Source: Uloborus plumipes
Lineage: Eukaryota; Arthropoda; Arachnida; Araneae; Uloboridae
Direction of reading: 5' to 3'
DNA: 64,000 bases
NCBI GenBank assembly: GCA_038373865.1
Contig: JAXGGA010001605.1
Span: forward strand, 62,001-126,000
A program made the translations under genes and the position numbers. Below are positions 54,348-64,000 of the stretch, one piece after another (the first letter of the stretch is position 1; each line of letters starts with the position of its first letter). The notes under the pieces were generated by a model. That model was given only the letters and a program-made list of their open reading frames with translations. It made no database searches and had not been told where the DNA came from.

Positions 54348-54906
54348 CAGTGAATTCTCACTTATACGCCGGCCCAAGGGACCAACAGAAAAAGGCGCAT
54401 AAGAGAGAAAGACGTATAAGTGAACAAGCCTATTTAAAGGACTAAAACGCAACATAGGTTGTAATGAGAGAATGAATAAGACTGTTTCTATAGAAAAGGG
54501 ACATATTACTACGCTTTGGCAATTACTGTAATGTAACTACAATGATCAAGGGAAAACACAAAGTGTAGCATACCTTATTACAAACTGTTCCCTTTAAAAC
54601 GATCCATAATAGATAATTGTCCCTTTCTAAACTCTAGTTCATGCGAAAAAATGCCTTCCGTGAGCAATAAAGGCGAAAGATTAAAGAGGAAAGTGAAGAA
54701 AAATGCTTTTTTTTTTTTTTTAATGAATTATAGTTTTTACATTTTAGGGAAAATTCGGCGCGTAAGTGAAATATTTATCTTAAAAAAGACGCATAAACGA
54801 ATGATACTATCATTGTTTTGCCATGCAAAGTGCTGGGACCATTCAAAATCGTCGTATAAGTGAAAAAGGCACATAAATGAGGCGACGTATAAGTGAGGGT
54901 TCATTG
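54348..54906. mobile_element. Pogo-like TIR element with iterated ATAAGTGA motif
   Basis: CAGTGAATTCTCACTTATAC opposes GTATAAGTGAGGGTTCATTG, with TA on both sides. Near both ends, variants of GACGYATAAGTGAA recur (54388, 54411, 54757, 54787, 54851, 54866, 54882), the usual subterminal pattern of pogo/Tigger-type elements. No transposase frame. Confidence 0.7.
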
Positions 54907-54979
54907 TAGTAGCTAAGGTAAAAATAGAGCGGCTGCAGCAATGGTAAGGTTTAACTCGTCAGTTGAAGGCAAAAGCTTG

Positions 54980-55076
54980 CCCAAGTAGCACACTTCGTTT
55001 TTTAAACGTTGTAAAAAGGTTATTAACGTTGTTACAACCGCTTTAAAACGTTTAAAGGTTATTTGTGCTACCTGGG
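54980..55076 (+). mobile_element. Hairpin MITE (copy 3), 97 bp
   Basis: CCCAAGTAGCACACTTCG ... TTTGTGCTACCTGGG. Same family as 6747-6854 and 15286-15393, shortened by about 11 bp in the centre. Confidence 0.9.
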
Positions 55077-55727
55077 TGGGTATTAAGCAAGGGCTAAGGC
55101 AGAAATGCATGAAATACACCGCCATCTCGGCAGCATGTAGTGACTCATCTTAAAAAGTGTTTTAATTTTGAGATGTAAACCAGCCCTCGTTGAATGAAAA
55201 CGAAAAAGTTTTGTGCTGTGAAAAAAATGGAAACCAACGAGAAGAACCAATCAAAAAAGTTTTGTGCTAACATATAATTGAAGTTAAAAAGCAACGTAAA
55301 TAAAGCACAAATTAGGTAGAAAGTATAGAAAATAGTACAGCAAACAGTTCTCTCACAGCTTTCATGTTGAGTGCTGAGTTTTTTGCACTGAAGAAGAGGC
55401 TCCATTGTAGCCTTGAAATAGGTATTTGCGGTACTTTTTACCTTATTTGTACTTTATTTAAGTTGATTTTGAACTTCAATTACAGCTCTCGTTGGTTTCC
55501 ATCTCAAAATTAAATCACATCTTAAAATGGTTCGTGTTCATATATTCATAGATTACATGTATGTGCAGTGTTTTTTCGGAGAAAAGATTGAAATAACTGT
55601 TAACGTTTTGGATATTAAAATTTTAGTACTGAGATCTGCTTGAGCTCGTGACGGTCCAGCGTACTTTTGATATTTAAAGTAAAAAAATATGTCGTGAAAA
55701 CATTTTTATAGCTCTTTACAAACCTTT

Positions 55728-56010
55728 TTAATGTGCTTTTATTAGTTTCACACGTGGGTTTGTTTGTTTGCATGTGTGTGCATATGTATGAAACTCCAAA
55801 TAAAAGATAAAATTCACGTTATTTACAAACATAAAAGTAATATATTTAAGATTATTATTAATGCTAAAGGATAAACTATCTTACATGTTGAGAGAACATG
55901 TACACTTAGGAATATTCAATAGTTTTGAAAATCCGAGGGAAATCAGATTATCATGAAATACAGTTTAACCTTTAGTATTAATGATAGTGTTAAGTATATT
56001 ACTATTATAT
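55728..56010. repeat. Interspersed repeat (second copy of 4435-4615)
   Basis: Shares CTTTTATTAGTTTCACA, GTGGGTTTG and CTAAAGGATAAACTAT with 4435-4615. The last part is palindromic: TATTAATGCTAAAGGATAAAC (55855) faces GTTTAACCTTTAGTATTAATG (55963). Confidence 0.6.
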
Positions 56011-56011
56011 T

Positions 56012-56700
56012 TACGAAGAAAAAACTTTCTAAACGCGTATTTTGGTTTTTTTTAACTATGATTAAATGATTATCTTACATAATAGTTTAATTACAGTTTA
56101 AAACAACCAAAAAAAATATGTACGTAGATGTTAAAAGCTTTTAACATCTACGTCAGATTTCAATGAAATTTTTATTTTGTCTGTAGGTGGAGCAGTAAGG
56201 AATTGCTATTTTTGCTTGTTAGTTAAATTTTAGTTCCTGGCATTTTATTTCGGTTCTTTTACTTTTTTTATCGTGACTCTTGAAGTATGCTTGTAAAGGA
56301 ATTATTTGCCAAGTTTTACTTTACGTTGGTTTTTAATATATTTAATTAAATTTACTGCGTTTTTATGAATTCGAGTTTTTGTGTGACAAATGTAGTGGAA
56401 ACAACCTATAAAATTACTTTGCATTCTAAATACCAAAGGGTACATAAGAAATCGATTTTACTGATTGAAATGTCAGTATACAAAACAATTTTTAAGGATA
56501 CGAACAAAAACGAAAAAAATGAGATGATACAGACTTTACATCAATAAAAAAGATTACATCCTAAATAAAAATGTCATGCATATTAACTTGCTTTTATTAT
56601 AACATTATAATACTGTTATTTTACTTCAATGAAAATCGGAAAAACTTACCTTCCTTTTTTTTCTAAATGAGTTTTTTAGCAATAAAGTATTTTATTCCAA
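56012..56700. other. AT-rich stretch
   Basis: A short palindrome, GTACGTAGATGTTAAAAGC / GCTTTTAACATCTACG, lies at 56120-56153. No gene supported. Confidence 0.5.
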
Positions 56701-56701
56701 A

Positions 56702-57532
56702 TACACTCAGGCACATTGAAAATAGCGACCCAAGAAGAAAGCATCGGATTGAAATGAAATTTAATACACATAATGATACAGATGAAAGATTCACTTGATC
56801 TCAAAATCAAGATAATTGAACGAATACAGGGTGTGCAAGGGCACAAATACAGAGCAACTTCAATAGCGCGTTGGACCACCTCTAGCTGCAATACATGCCG
56901 CCACATGGTCCGGCATTGAGTTCGTTAGACGCCTGATGTTGTCCTGAGGCAGATAGGCCCACAAATTTGTAACAGCCAACTCCAAATCACGCACAGAGTG
57001 TCACGGCATCTGACGTTTTAGCTGATCCCACACATGCTCTATAGGAGACAAGTCGGGGGAGCGGGCCGGCCATGAAAGAGTCTGAAAATGACGTAGGAAG
57101 TCTTGAGCAACTCTTGTTGTATGCGAACGAGCATTATCTTGCTGGAAAATTGCCCCTGGGAGACCATTTAGGAAAGGTCCTACATGGGGTCGAAGAATAT
57201 CATCAACATAACGTTGGCCGGTTAAGTTTCCACGCATCACAATTAGATTGGACCGGCTATCATAGGATATGACCCCCCAGACCATTACACCAGCTGTGCG
57301 GGCAGTGTGACGTAGAACAGTCTGGGAAGAATTGTACCGCTCACCTGGGCGCCTCCACACCCGTACACGGTTATCATCAGTCCCTCAAACAAACCGAGAC
57401 TCATCACTAAACACAACTTTTTGCCAATCTGTGACATTCCACATTGATCTGGCTTGCCACCACTGTAGACGCAGTCACTGATCAATCCGACGATTTCTTC
57501 TTGAGTCGCTATTTTCAATGTGCCTGAGTGTA
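56702..57532 (-). mobile_element. Tc1-like transposon, internally deleted
   Basis: TIR TACACTCAGGCACATTGAAA at the left opposes ATTTTCAATGTGCCTGAGTG at the right, with the pairing extending about 35 bp (AATAGCGACCCAAGAAGAAA). TA occurs at both ends. The 831-bp length and the absence of the N-terminal half of the transposase show an internal deletion. Confidence 0.85.
56850..57480 (-). pseudogene. Tc1-type transposase relic, C-terminal half
   Basis: Minus-strand frame with VVFSDESRF (first catalytic Asp), then TARTAGVMVWGVISYDSRS, PGAIFQQDNARSHTTRVAQD (second Asp) and ARSPDLSPIEHVWDQL (third acidic residue, Glu), as in DD34E Tc1 transposases. Two in-frame TGA codons break it. One follows SRFV, where the family has Trp; the other follows RQMP, consistent with CGA-to-TGA decay. 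Past the second stop the frame continues to AACIAARGGPTRY, the normal C-terminus. The DNA-binding N-terminal half is deleted. Otherwise well conserved. Confidence 0.85.
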
Positions 57533-57534
57533 TA

Positions 57535-58395
57535 AAAAGAATGCTAAAACGAACGTGCGGGATGTAATACATTTAAATCAAAAGAATTTTATGCACAGAA
57601 AAATAAATATTCCTTCCCATCCTAATTTTAACTTTCCATTAGAAGCAATATAATTCTTAGATAATTGAGTTTTTGTTCGATATAATTATTTAGTTTTATT
57701 TTTCACAGTTTAATTTTGAAATCATTATATGTGCGCTTGATATAACATTTATACTTTTAGAAGAGTCTATTTATTTATTTTTCACTCTATCGTTTGAAAT
57801 TTCTTCCTTGCATTAACTAATGCCCAATTCTTCAAAATCGAAAATTTCTTCCTTAAAAACATATTAGCTCTATTATAAATTGCAAATTATTCTGAATAAA
57901 ATGTTGAAAAAAATTTACTATCCAGATTTAAACACTTTCTTCTATATTTGTTAGAAACTCTTTTTAACTTTCAAAATAATTCCCTTCGATCCTACATATC
58001 ATCAAAATGTTAATTTCAAACTTTTGTTTGACTTTTTTCTTTGCTTTGAGCAATTGTAACCTGAATCTTAAGTTTAACGGAAAACGGGCTCATCAAGCAG
58101 GTTAGATCTAAGCCGTACATTCGAATGCAAATTTAATGCTTATGAGTGAAAACTGAGAAAAAAAAGCATTTCGTTCAAAATTACTTCAAAGATTTTTTTT
58201 CCTTCCTTTTTTTTTTTTCTCCTTTTTTTTTTATTTTCATTCAAATCTTCTCGACATTCTCGTACTCAAGGCTATTAAAAAGAAAGTTCAATTCATACTT
58301 TAAATTTTTAAGGAAAGTTTCTGCAAACATAAGTCCTCAAAATGGTGCGAATTGAAATTAATGTGCACGCGCTTCAAGTATTTTTTATTTTGTAA
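57535..58395. other. AT-rich stretch, nothing recognised
   Basis: No gene supported; T-runs at 58193-58232. Confidence 0.5.
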
Positions 58396-58397
58396 AG

Positions 58398-58668
58398 GAT
58401 AAAAACAACGTTAAAAAAGCACAAATGCGCAGGGATACTGCAGACACGAGTTTCGGCATTACAAGGAACACCATTTTCAATGCTAAAAAATTGTGAGCTT
58501 ATGGATGCGCAGACATTCAAAAAAAGCTCCTCTTCTAAAACAACTTGCTTCTGTCGGATGTCTATGCATCCATAAGCTATCAATTTTTTATATGAAAAAA
58601 GACGTTTCTTGTAACGCCAAAATACGTGTCTGCAGTAGCCCTGCTCATTTGTGCTTTTTTAACGTTGT
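58398..58668. mobile_element. CACGTGT hairpin element, copy 4 (longest)
   Basis: Arms of about 105 bp: AACAACGTTAAAAAAGCACA...GCAGGGATACTGCAGACACG...GTGAGCTTATGGATGC opposes GCATCCATAAGCTATC...GTGTCTGCAGTAGCCCTGC...TTTGTGCTTTTTTAACGTTG. The unpaired centre is 58510-58560. Confidence 0.8.
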
Positions 58669-58849
58669 ATATATCTTGCTTATTCCTCCATCATATTCCG
58701 TGATTTACCTTTCCTTTCAAACTTATCGTGCTGGCTAACGACAAATAATATACCCACGGTCGAAAAATTCCTGTTTTTTTTTTCCTTGTCAAAAAACAGG
58801 TTTTTTTCTGTAACACATTACTTCAATGAGTAGCATTCGAAAATTAAGA

Positions 58850-58920
58850 CTCGTTAACGTTAGTGGATAGAGCGTCGCGCTTTTAACGGGAAGCACAATG
58901 CCAACCTGTCTACCATCGCA
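58850..58920 (+). other. tRNA-like 5' half (A-box) segment
   Basis: GTTAGTGGATAGAGCGTCGC followed by GCTTTTAACGGGAAG resembles the D arm and anticodon arm of a tRNA (loop CTTTTAA, Lys-like). No T arm follows; the sequence turns into CACAATGCCAACCTGTC, which recurs inverted at 60944-60968. Confidence 0.45.
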
Positions 58921-58924
58921 GAGC

Positions 58925-60890
58925 AAGGAGAAGGAATGGATACCGTATTTGGCTCCTTATCAAACTCGTTTTGCATTTGGCGCAATTCCCTAAAATTCAC
59001 CGTTCGCTCGATATTTTATTGTCCTAGGTGAATGATTAGCGCTCGTTAAAATAGTCTTAAAAATGAATTATTTTGACACATCCAGCGTTATACTTGACAT
59101 ATTGCCTAATTATTGTGTTGACTAAGTAATATTAAAAGAAACATAAAGCGAAGCAGGAACTCAGGAAAAAACATAAATTTAAACCAGCGAAATGCAACTT
59201 CACATGGCCTAGAACATTGAATAAATGAATGTCATTCTATCTAATGATTAATATCACCAGTATTTTAAATTTTTTCCTGACAACCATTCGATGGTATTTT
59301 GTGTTGATTTTCTTTCTAAGTCTCTAGGAGGTCTGGAAACATGGAAATCTAAACAAAAAAAAAAAGCAAAATTTTTTTTGGAGTAATCCTTTCAAGACTA
59401 GATTGCTCTCAATTTATGTATTAAAAAATGTATATTGCAGTAGATGTCAATATTGTGAAAACATGGTTTATAATTCTTATATTGCAATGCACTCTTTAAA
59501 ACAGACCGAACATATATGGATATTATTTTGTATTTGTCAAACTATAATGTTGTATTTTATCATTATCAAGTAAATTTCTGCAAAATAAATAAAAAAATAA
59601 AAATCTTCATGTTGTCCTTTCATCAGTTATGGCGTGTACAAAAAAAAAAAAAAAAATACTTGTTAATCCTTTGATGGTTTCAAGTATACCATGCCATAAT
59701 TTTGAACTGATCATTTGAAATTCCATGAAAAAGCATTGAATATTTTGTTTTAACAATCACTATTTTATCACAAGTTTCATCAGATTTTTCGAAAATATAA
59801 TTTTGTATCAAAATGCTTATAAGTAGTTTGATTGTAATTATATAGACAATGATTCCTTTTTTATTATAATTTATTTCCAATGACAATTGAAAATGAAAAA
59901 TTATTAAAATTAAATACATAAAAGAAATAGTAAGAATGATGTCTTGGCAGAAAGTCCTCTGATAATGTTGATATATTCCCCCCCCCCTTTAGGTTCATAA
60001 TATTTATTGCCAAGCAATCAATAATAGTTTAGCTGCTAATCACCAGCAAATATTTCCTTTGAACCAATTCTCCTAGAGTATAAACCTAAAAAAAGGTGAA
60101 TTAACAGTACTAGCATTCACAAACACTGAAACAGCGTACAGAACACACAAAGAAGAATCATAAGATAAATATCTATTTAAAAATTCTTGACGCATTTGAT
60201 CACTTATCATAATGAGTCGCACACATTTACTTTTATTTAAACCCAAGTAAGGGATTTTGTTGCAAGAAATGTAAAACGCTGCATAACATTTTTTGCAGAA
60301 CTAAGTGGAAGTGAAATATTTATTAACAAATTTGAAATTGGAAAAGTGAAAATTAGAATTTAGCATGGGTAAAATAAACAAATAAATATATAAATTAATA
60401 AACTCTAATAGTATTCAATTTTAAGTTGTTCTTACGGTGGCCTATCTAAATCAAATACGTTTGCTGTCAAATGTTTATTGATATTATTTTCTTTTTCATA
60501 TTGCGAATTTCTTAAATTATTAAATTCCTTACTTTGTAAATAAATTTCAAGAAATATAGAAGCAAGGAAAAAAAGTTGACCCAATAATTCAATGCATGTT
60601 TCATGTGTTTAAAATTCCGAAACGAAACACTATTTCATCATATAACGCATTCAAATTCAAAAAATATTTAGCTTTGATTTTAAACGTTTTCGAAATGCGC
60701 CACTGTGTCTTGCTAAAAAAAAAATCATAGAATCCTTCCTCAGCCGCTTTAGAGCAGAAAATGTGCTTTGAAGACCAGTTGCTAATTCGAAGCTCTAAGA
60801 AAACGGGAGTATATCTCTTATCGCACAGCACAAAGCGACAAAGCCTCTTTCGCCTTTGTTTAGATTTTGGCGCGGAGAAGAAGGCGCCTG
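58925..60890. other. AT-rich stretch, nothing recognised
   Basis: No gene supported. Poly-C run at 59980-59989. The 181-codon minus-strand frame at 60601-61146 crosses the tRNA-like repeat at its upstream end and has no recognisable domain. Confidence 0.45.
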
Positions 60891-60919
60891 CGAAAGGGAA
60901 ACACGCGCTGAAGGGTTGC

Positions 60920-61000
60920 CTAGCTGTTTTGCTCTGCGATGGTAGACAGTTTGGCATTGTGCTAACGGGAAGGACATGAGTTAGAATCCGGGTCGAAAAG
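60920..61000 (+). other. tRNA-like 3' half (B-box) segment
   Basis: CTAACGGGAAGGACATGAG then GTTAGAATCCGGGTCG reads as the end of an anticodon arm followed by a T arm (B box with one mismatch). It begins where the 58850 copy stops. Upstream it carries the inverse of CACAATGCCAACCTGTCTAC. Confidence 0.4.
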
Positions 61001-61004
61001 TATA

Positions 61005-62448
61005 GTTTCAGTGTTTTTTTATTCTTCAGCAGAAACCGCCAGTCGAAGCGTTTTTCAACCAATAGAAACACTTCAAACCTTTGCTCAGGTGTCGAATCAA
61101 AGTTTGAGTAGTCTGTTAAATACCGGTATAAAAGAACTCTGTCCATATTCGAAAGCTCTTACTGATAGGGTAGTTTGGAAAAAGACTCCGTATCGGGGAA
61201 GATGCCGTATCATGTTTCGCCCTCAAGCATCAACAAAAACAGCTAGCCAGTCAATAAAAACGAAGAAGAATGCACGTTGAGGGTAAACATAAATTGCTTT
61301 TGATTTACCGCAGGTTTAAGGGCTGCTTTTATAGTGTTTTATCATTTTTACTTCTCTCTGATAAGTACCCGAAATAGTAATAAATGCCTTTGGCTAAGAC
61401 GTCGTATTTTAGTTTGGCGAAGATACTGAGTCAGGAATAGTCAGTTACTGACTATTCCTGACTGATGCGTTCCTATTAAGGACGAAACTGCAGTCTCGGG
61501 ATGCCATGACAGAGCTATAACCTTTACTTATAGTTTTACCTTTGCCATGGGTTATGGGTGCAACTTACTGCATTTATGAGTGATAATTTTGTGTCCATTC
61601 TCAAAGACGTTCTTTTATTTATTTTTCAATATTTTTTTCAGAAAAAAACTTTTTTCAAAGCTTTTAGCACTTATTGTAAAAACTAAAGCACTCCTATGCT
61701 TGTCAAAAATTCTCCTTTTCCCATAAGAGACGTTTAACGGGATAAAACAGCGAGTTTCTTTTAAAAACTTGAGCAATAATCCGTTAAAAACCTAACAATG
61801 AAAATATGAAATTGAAAAACTGGAGCTCTATTTTCTGGCCAAAAACTTCGAAGATAAAAAAAGTTTTAAGGAAATATTACGATGGATCTTAAAATGCCTC
61901 AATCAAAGGAGTAAAGACTTTAAAAAGAAATTTTCTGGGATGCTGGAAAACCTCTCCTTTAGTTATAAAGAACTATGAGATTTTCCCCCCATTACCAGGC
62001 CTTTTGTACACCAAACAGCTTTCATTTTCTGATCCTTTTAGGTGGTTAGATTTTTCTACTAAACCGGGACTGTTAAGCCACAGGTGATTAGGATAGTTTA
62101 ATCGATTTCTGGAAAAAGTTCTTTTGTTAATGAGCGAAACTTGAAAATTAATTGAAATTTATAGGTTGTTCTTTTTTCACAATCAGTAGCACAAAGTGTA
62201 AAATGATGTTACTACCGAAATTTTATTTTAATTGCTATATTGCCGCTATTTTTTCGTTCTCCAGAAAGTTCAAAGAGCAATATAAGCATATCTAAATAAT
62301 AACGGTAAAAGCTCATTTTTATTGTAATATTATGGATAGGGAAAGTATTTCACATTAGGAGGAAAAGTTTTAAACATTTTTGTATCAATCGGCTTGTAGC
62401 TTAATTAATTTAACGAAACTTTTCTAGCAGTAAGATTTAGTTAATGCA
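61005..62448. other. Non-coding stretch with one perfect hairpin
   Basis: A perfect 17-bp inverted repeat with a single-base spacer lies at 61429-61463 (AGTCAGGAATAGTCAGT / ACTGACTATTCCTGACT). No gene supported. Confidence 0.55.
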
Positions 62449-62450
62449 AA

Positions 62451-63372
62451 TACACTGGCGGAAAAAAAATCCCAACACCATGAAAAAATTACTGTAGAGT
62501 AATGAAATTTGGGTAATGGAATTGTCTAGTTAACATGTTTAATTAATTAAATGTACAAGATCACTGACTGATTTAAGCTCAAGAAAATGCTGTGCAAATG
62601 TGAAATTATGTTACTTTAATAGCCGGTGTAACCTGCAGAATTTTGATGACAAGTCTGCAAGCGTTCATGCATTGTGTTACACAGGTGCCAAATGTCACTT
62701 AGTGGTATGAAGTGAACTGCTTGTTGCACTTGTTGTGTCAATACTAAGACAGTCATTGCTGACTGTGGATGATGCTGGATTTGCCGTCCAAAAATATCCC
62801 ATACGTGATCAATTTGAGACAGAGATGGTGATCTTGCAGGTCATGGTAACATGTCAACACTCTGTAGAGCACATTGCGTTACAGCAGCGGTGTGAGGGCG
62901 AGCATTATCCTGTTGGAAAACTCCCCCTTGAATGCTACTCATGAAGGGCTGTACTATAGGTTGAATTACCAAACTAACGACAAATTCGCAGTCAGTGTGT
63001 TTGGGATAACCACAAGAGTGCTTCTGCAGTCTTAGGAAATAGCTACCGAGACCATGACTCCATGTGTAAGTCCCGTGTGTCTAGGTCGCAGACTGCTTGG
63101 ATACAGGCGGTCCCCTGGCCTCCTTCTGACCAACCTATGACCATCACTGGGACCAAGGCAGAATCTGTTTTAATCAGAAATTACAATAGATCTCTACTCC
63201 GACCTCCAGTGAGCTCTGTCTTGACACCACTGCCATCACAAATTGTTTGCAGTCAATGGAATACCAGCTACGGACTACCTAGATTGGAGCTGTCCTTGAA
63301 GTAAGCGATTTTGTACTATTCTTTGGGTCACAACGGTACCAACTGCAGCTCGAATGTCAGCCGCAGATGCAG
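62451..63372 (-). mobile_element. Tc1-like transposon fragment
   Basis: Right terminus (minus orientation) TACACTGGCGGAAAAAAAATC with CCCAACACCA is the TIR style of a common Tc1-like group. The other end is missing; the fragment is cut at 63372 by the TACACTGTT element. It contains the transposase relic below. Confidence 0.75.
62620..63360 (-). pseudogene. Tc1-type transposase relic
   Basis: Minus strand, several frames. A QQDNARPHT-like block (second catalytic Asp) is read near 62895-62930, then a WPARSPSLSQIDHVWDIFG-like block at 62790-62840 and a long C-terminal stretch to about 62625 (HLCNTMHERLQTCHQNSAG). The third catalytic position is Asp (QIDHVW) where this Tc1 group has Glu. Upstream, plus-strand text around 63000-63350 mirrors the N-terminal and SDESRF regions with stops. 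Inactive. Confidence 0.65.
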
Positions 63373-63600
63373 TACACTGTTAAAAAAATGTCCTGAAAAT
63401 AACGAAAAAATATACGGCAGCTGAGTTGCCGGAGTGTTTCCGTTTCGTTAATTATATTTCCGTGATTTTGAGAAATGTCAGTTCATCATTTTTCCGTTCC
63501 TCATTTTTTCGTTTCTTAATTCTCCGTTCTTCATTTTCTCGCTTCCCCGCTTATACGTTATAGGCTTATACCTAGACGCTTACACTTATATATACATACA
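63373..63600 (+). mobile_element. TACACTGTTAAAAA MITE, copy 3 (right end lost)
   Basis: TACACTGTTAAAAAAATGTCC then TGAAAATAACG and GCTGAGTTGCCGGAG parallels the 5' end of 37740-38125 (TACACTGTTAAAAATTTTCC, TGAAATTTTACGG, TTGCCAGTAAC). Its right side dissolves into TTCCGTTCCTC/TTTCGTTTCTT iterations and then the (TA)n tract. Confidence 0.5.
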
Positions 63601-63607
63601 TACACAC

Positions 63608-64000
<393 letters not shown>

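Noticed and set aside
60601..61146. 181-codon minus-strand open frame
   Set aside because: Overlaps the tRNA-like repeat at its 5' part and shows no recognisable motif; overlapping frames on the other strand are equally open.

Overview
This window is eukaryotic, intergenic or intronic-type DNA that is AT-rich and almost entirely built from mobile elements. I find no convincing host protein-coding gene, no rRNA and no functional tRNA gene. The repeat types suggest an arthropod and probably an arachnid (spider-like), because Ty3/gypsy gag-pol, Tc1/mariner, pogo-like, Helitron-like, tRNA-SINE and foldback MITE families are interleaved with long (TA)n microsatellites. The organism call is inference from element types, not proof.

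Layout. 1-4.8 kb: a direct repeat (1-240 and 4172-4405), a decayed gag fragment cut by a 652-bp palindromic MITE, and local tandem duplications. 5.5-8.4 kb: the 3' part of a Mutator-like transposase relic on the minus strand, a 108-bp hairpin MITE and a 240-bp repeat present twice. 8.5-12.3 kb: a complete, recently inserted LTR retrotransposon whose two LTRs differ only in one A-run. Its single 1040-codon frame encodes gag, protease and integrase, and only the leading edge of a reverse transcriptase region follows the integrase. 13.1-16.9 kb: nested palindromes, three levels deep, carrying the relic of a conserved but uncharacterised protein. 18.7-19.3 kb: a probable LTR and pol tail on the minus strand.

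19.9-51.2 kb is dominated by a family of TA-flanked elements ending in TACACTGTAAAAA, whose interior is two or three tandem copies of a ~155-bp unit rich in TTTTACAG/CTGTAAAA. Around ten full or partial copies lie here. Interspersed are four Helitron-like elements (26865-28539, 28631-29102, 39713-40951, 47936-48533), a mariner-like element inserted inside one of them, a Tc1-like element with doubled inverted-repeat sites (32791-34473), two copies of a second TACACTGT MITE family (one carrying a tRNA-like insert), and a SINE with a perfect 16-bp target duplication (47583-47879).

48.7-64 kb: pogo-like TIR elements, two further decayed Tc1-like transposases (56702-57532, 62451-63372), hairpin elements, and a ~380-bp (TA)n tract at the right edge.

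The window is best read as a stratigraphy of insertions. The youngest clear event is the LTR element at 8513-12312, which could not have supplied its own reverse transcriptase and so was presumably mobilised in trans. The most unusual points are the integrase-before-RT domain order of that element, the nested palindromes that preserve an empty insertion site, and the satellite-like unit structure inside the TACACTGT elements.
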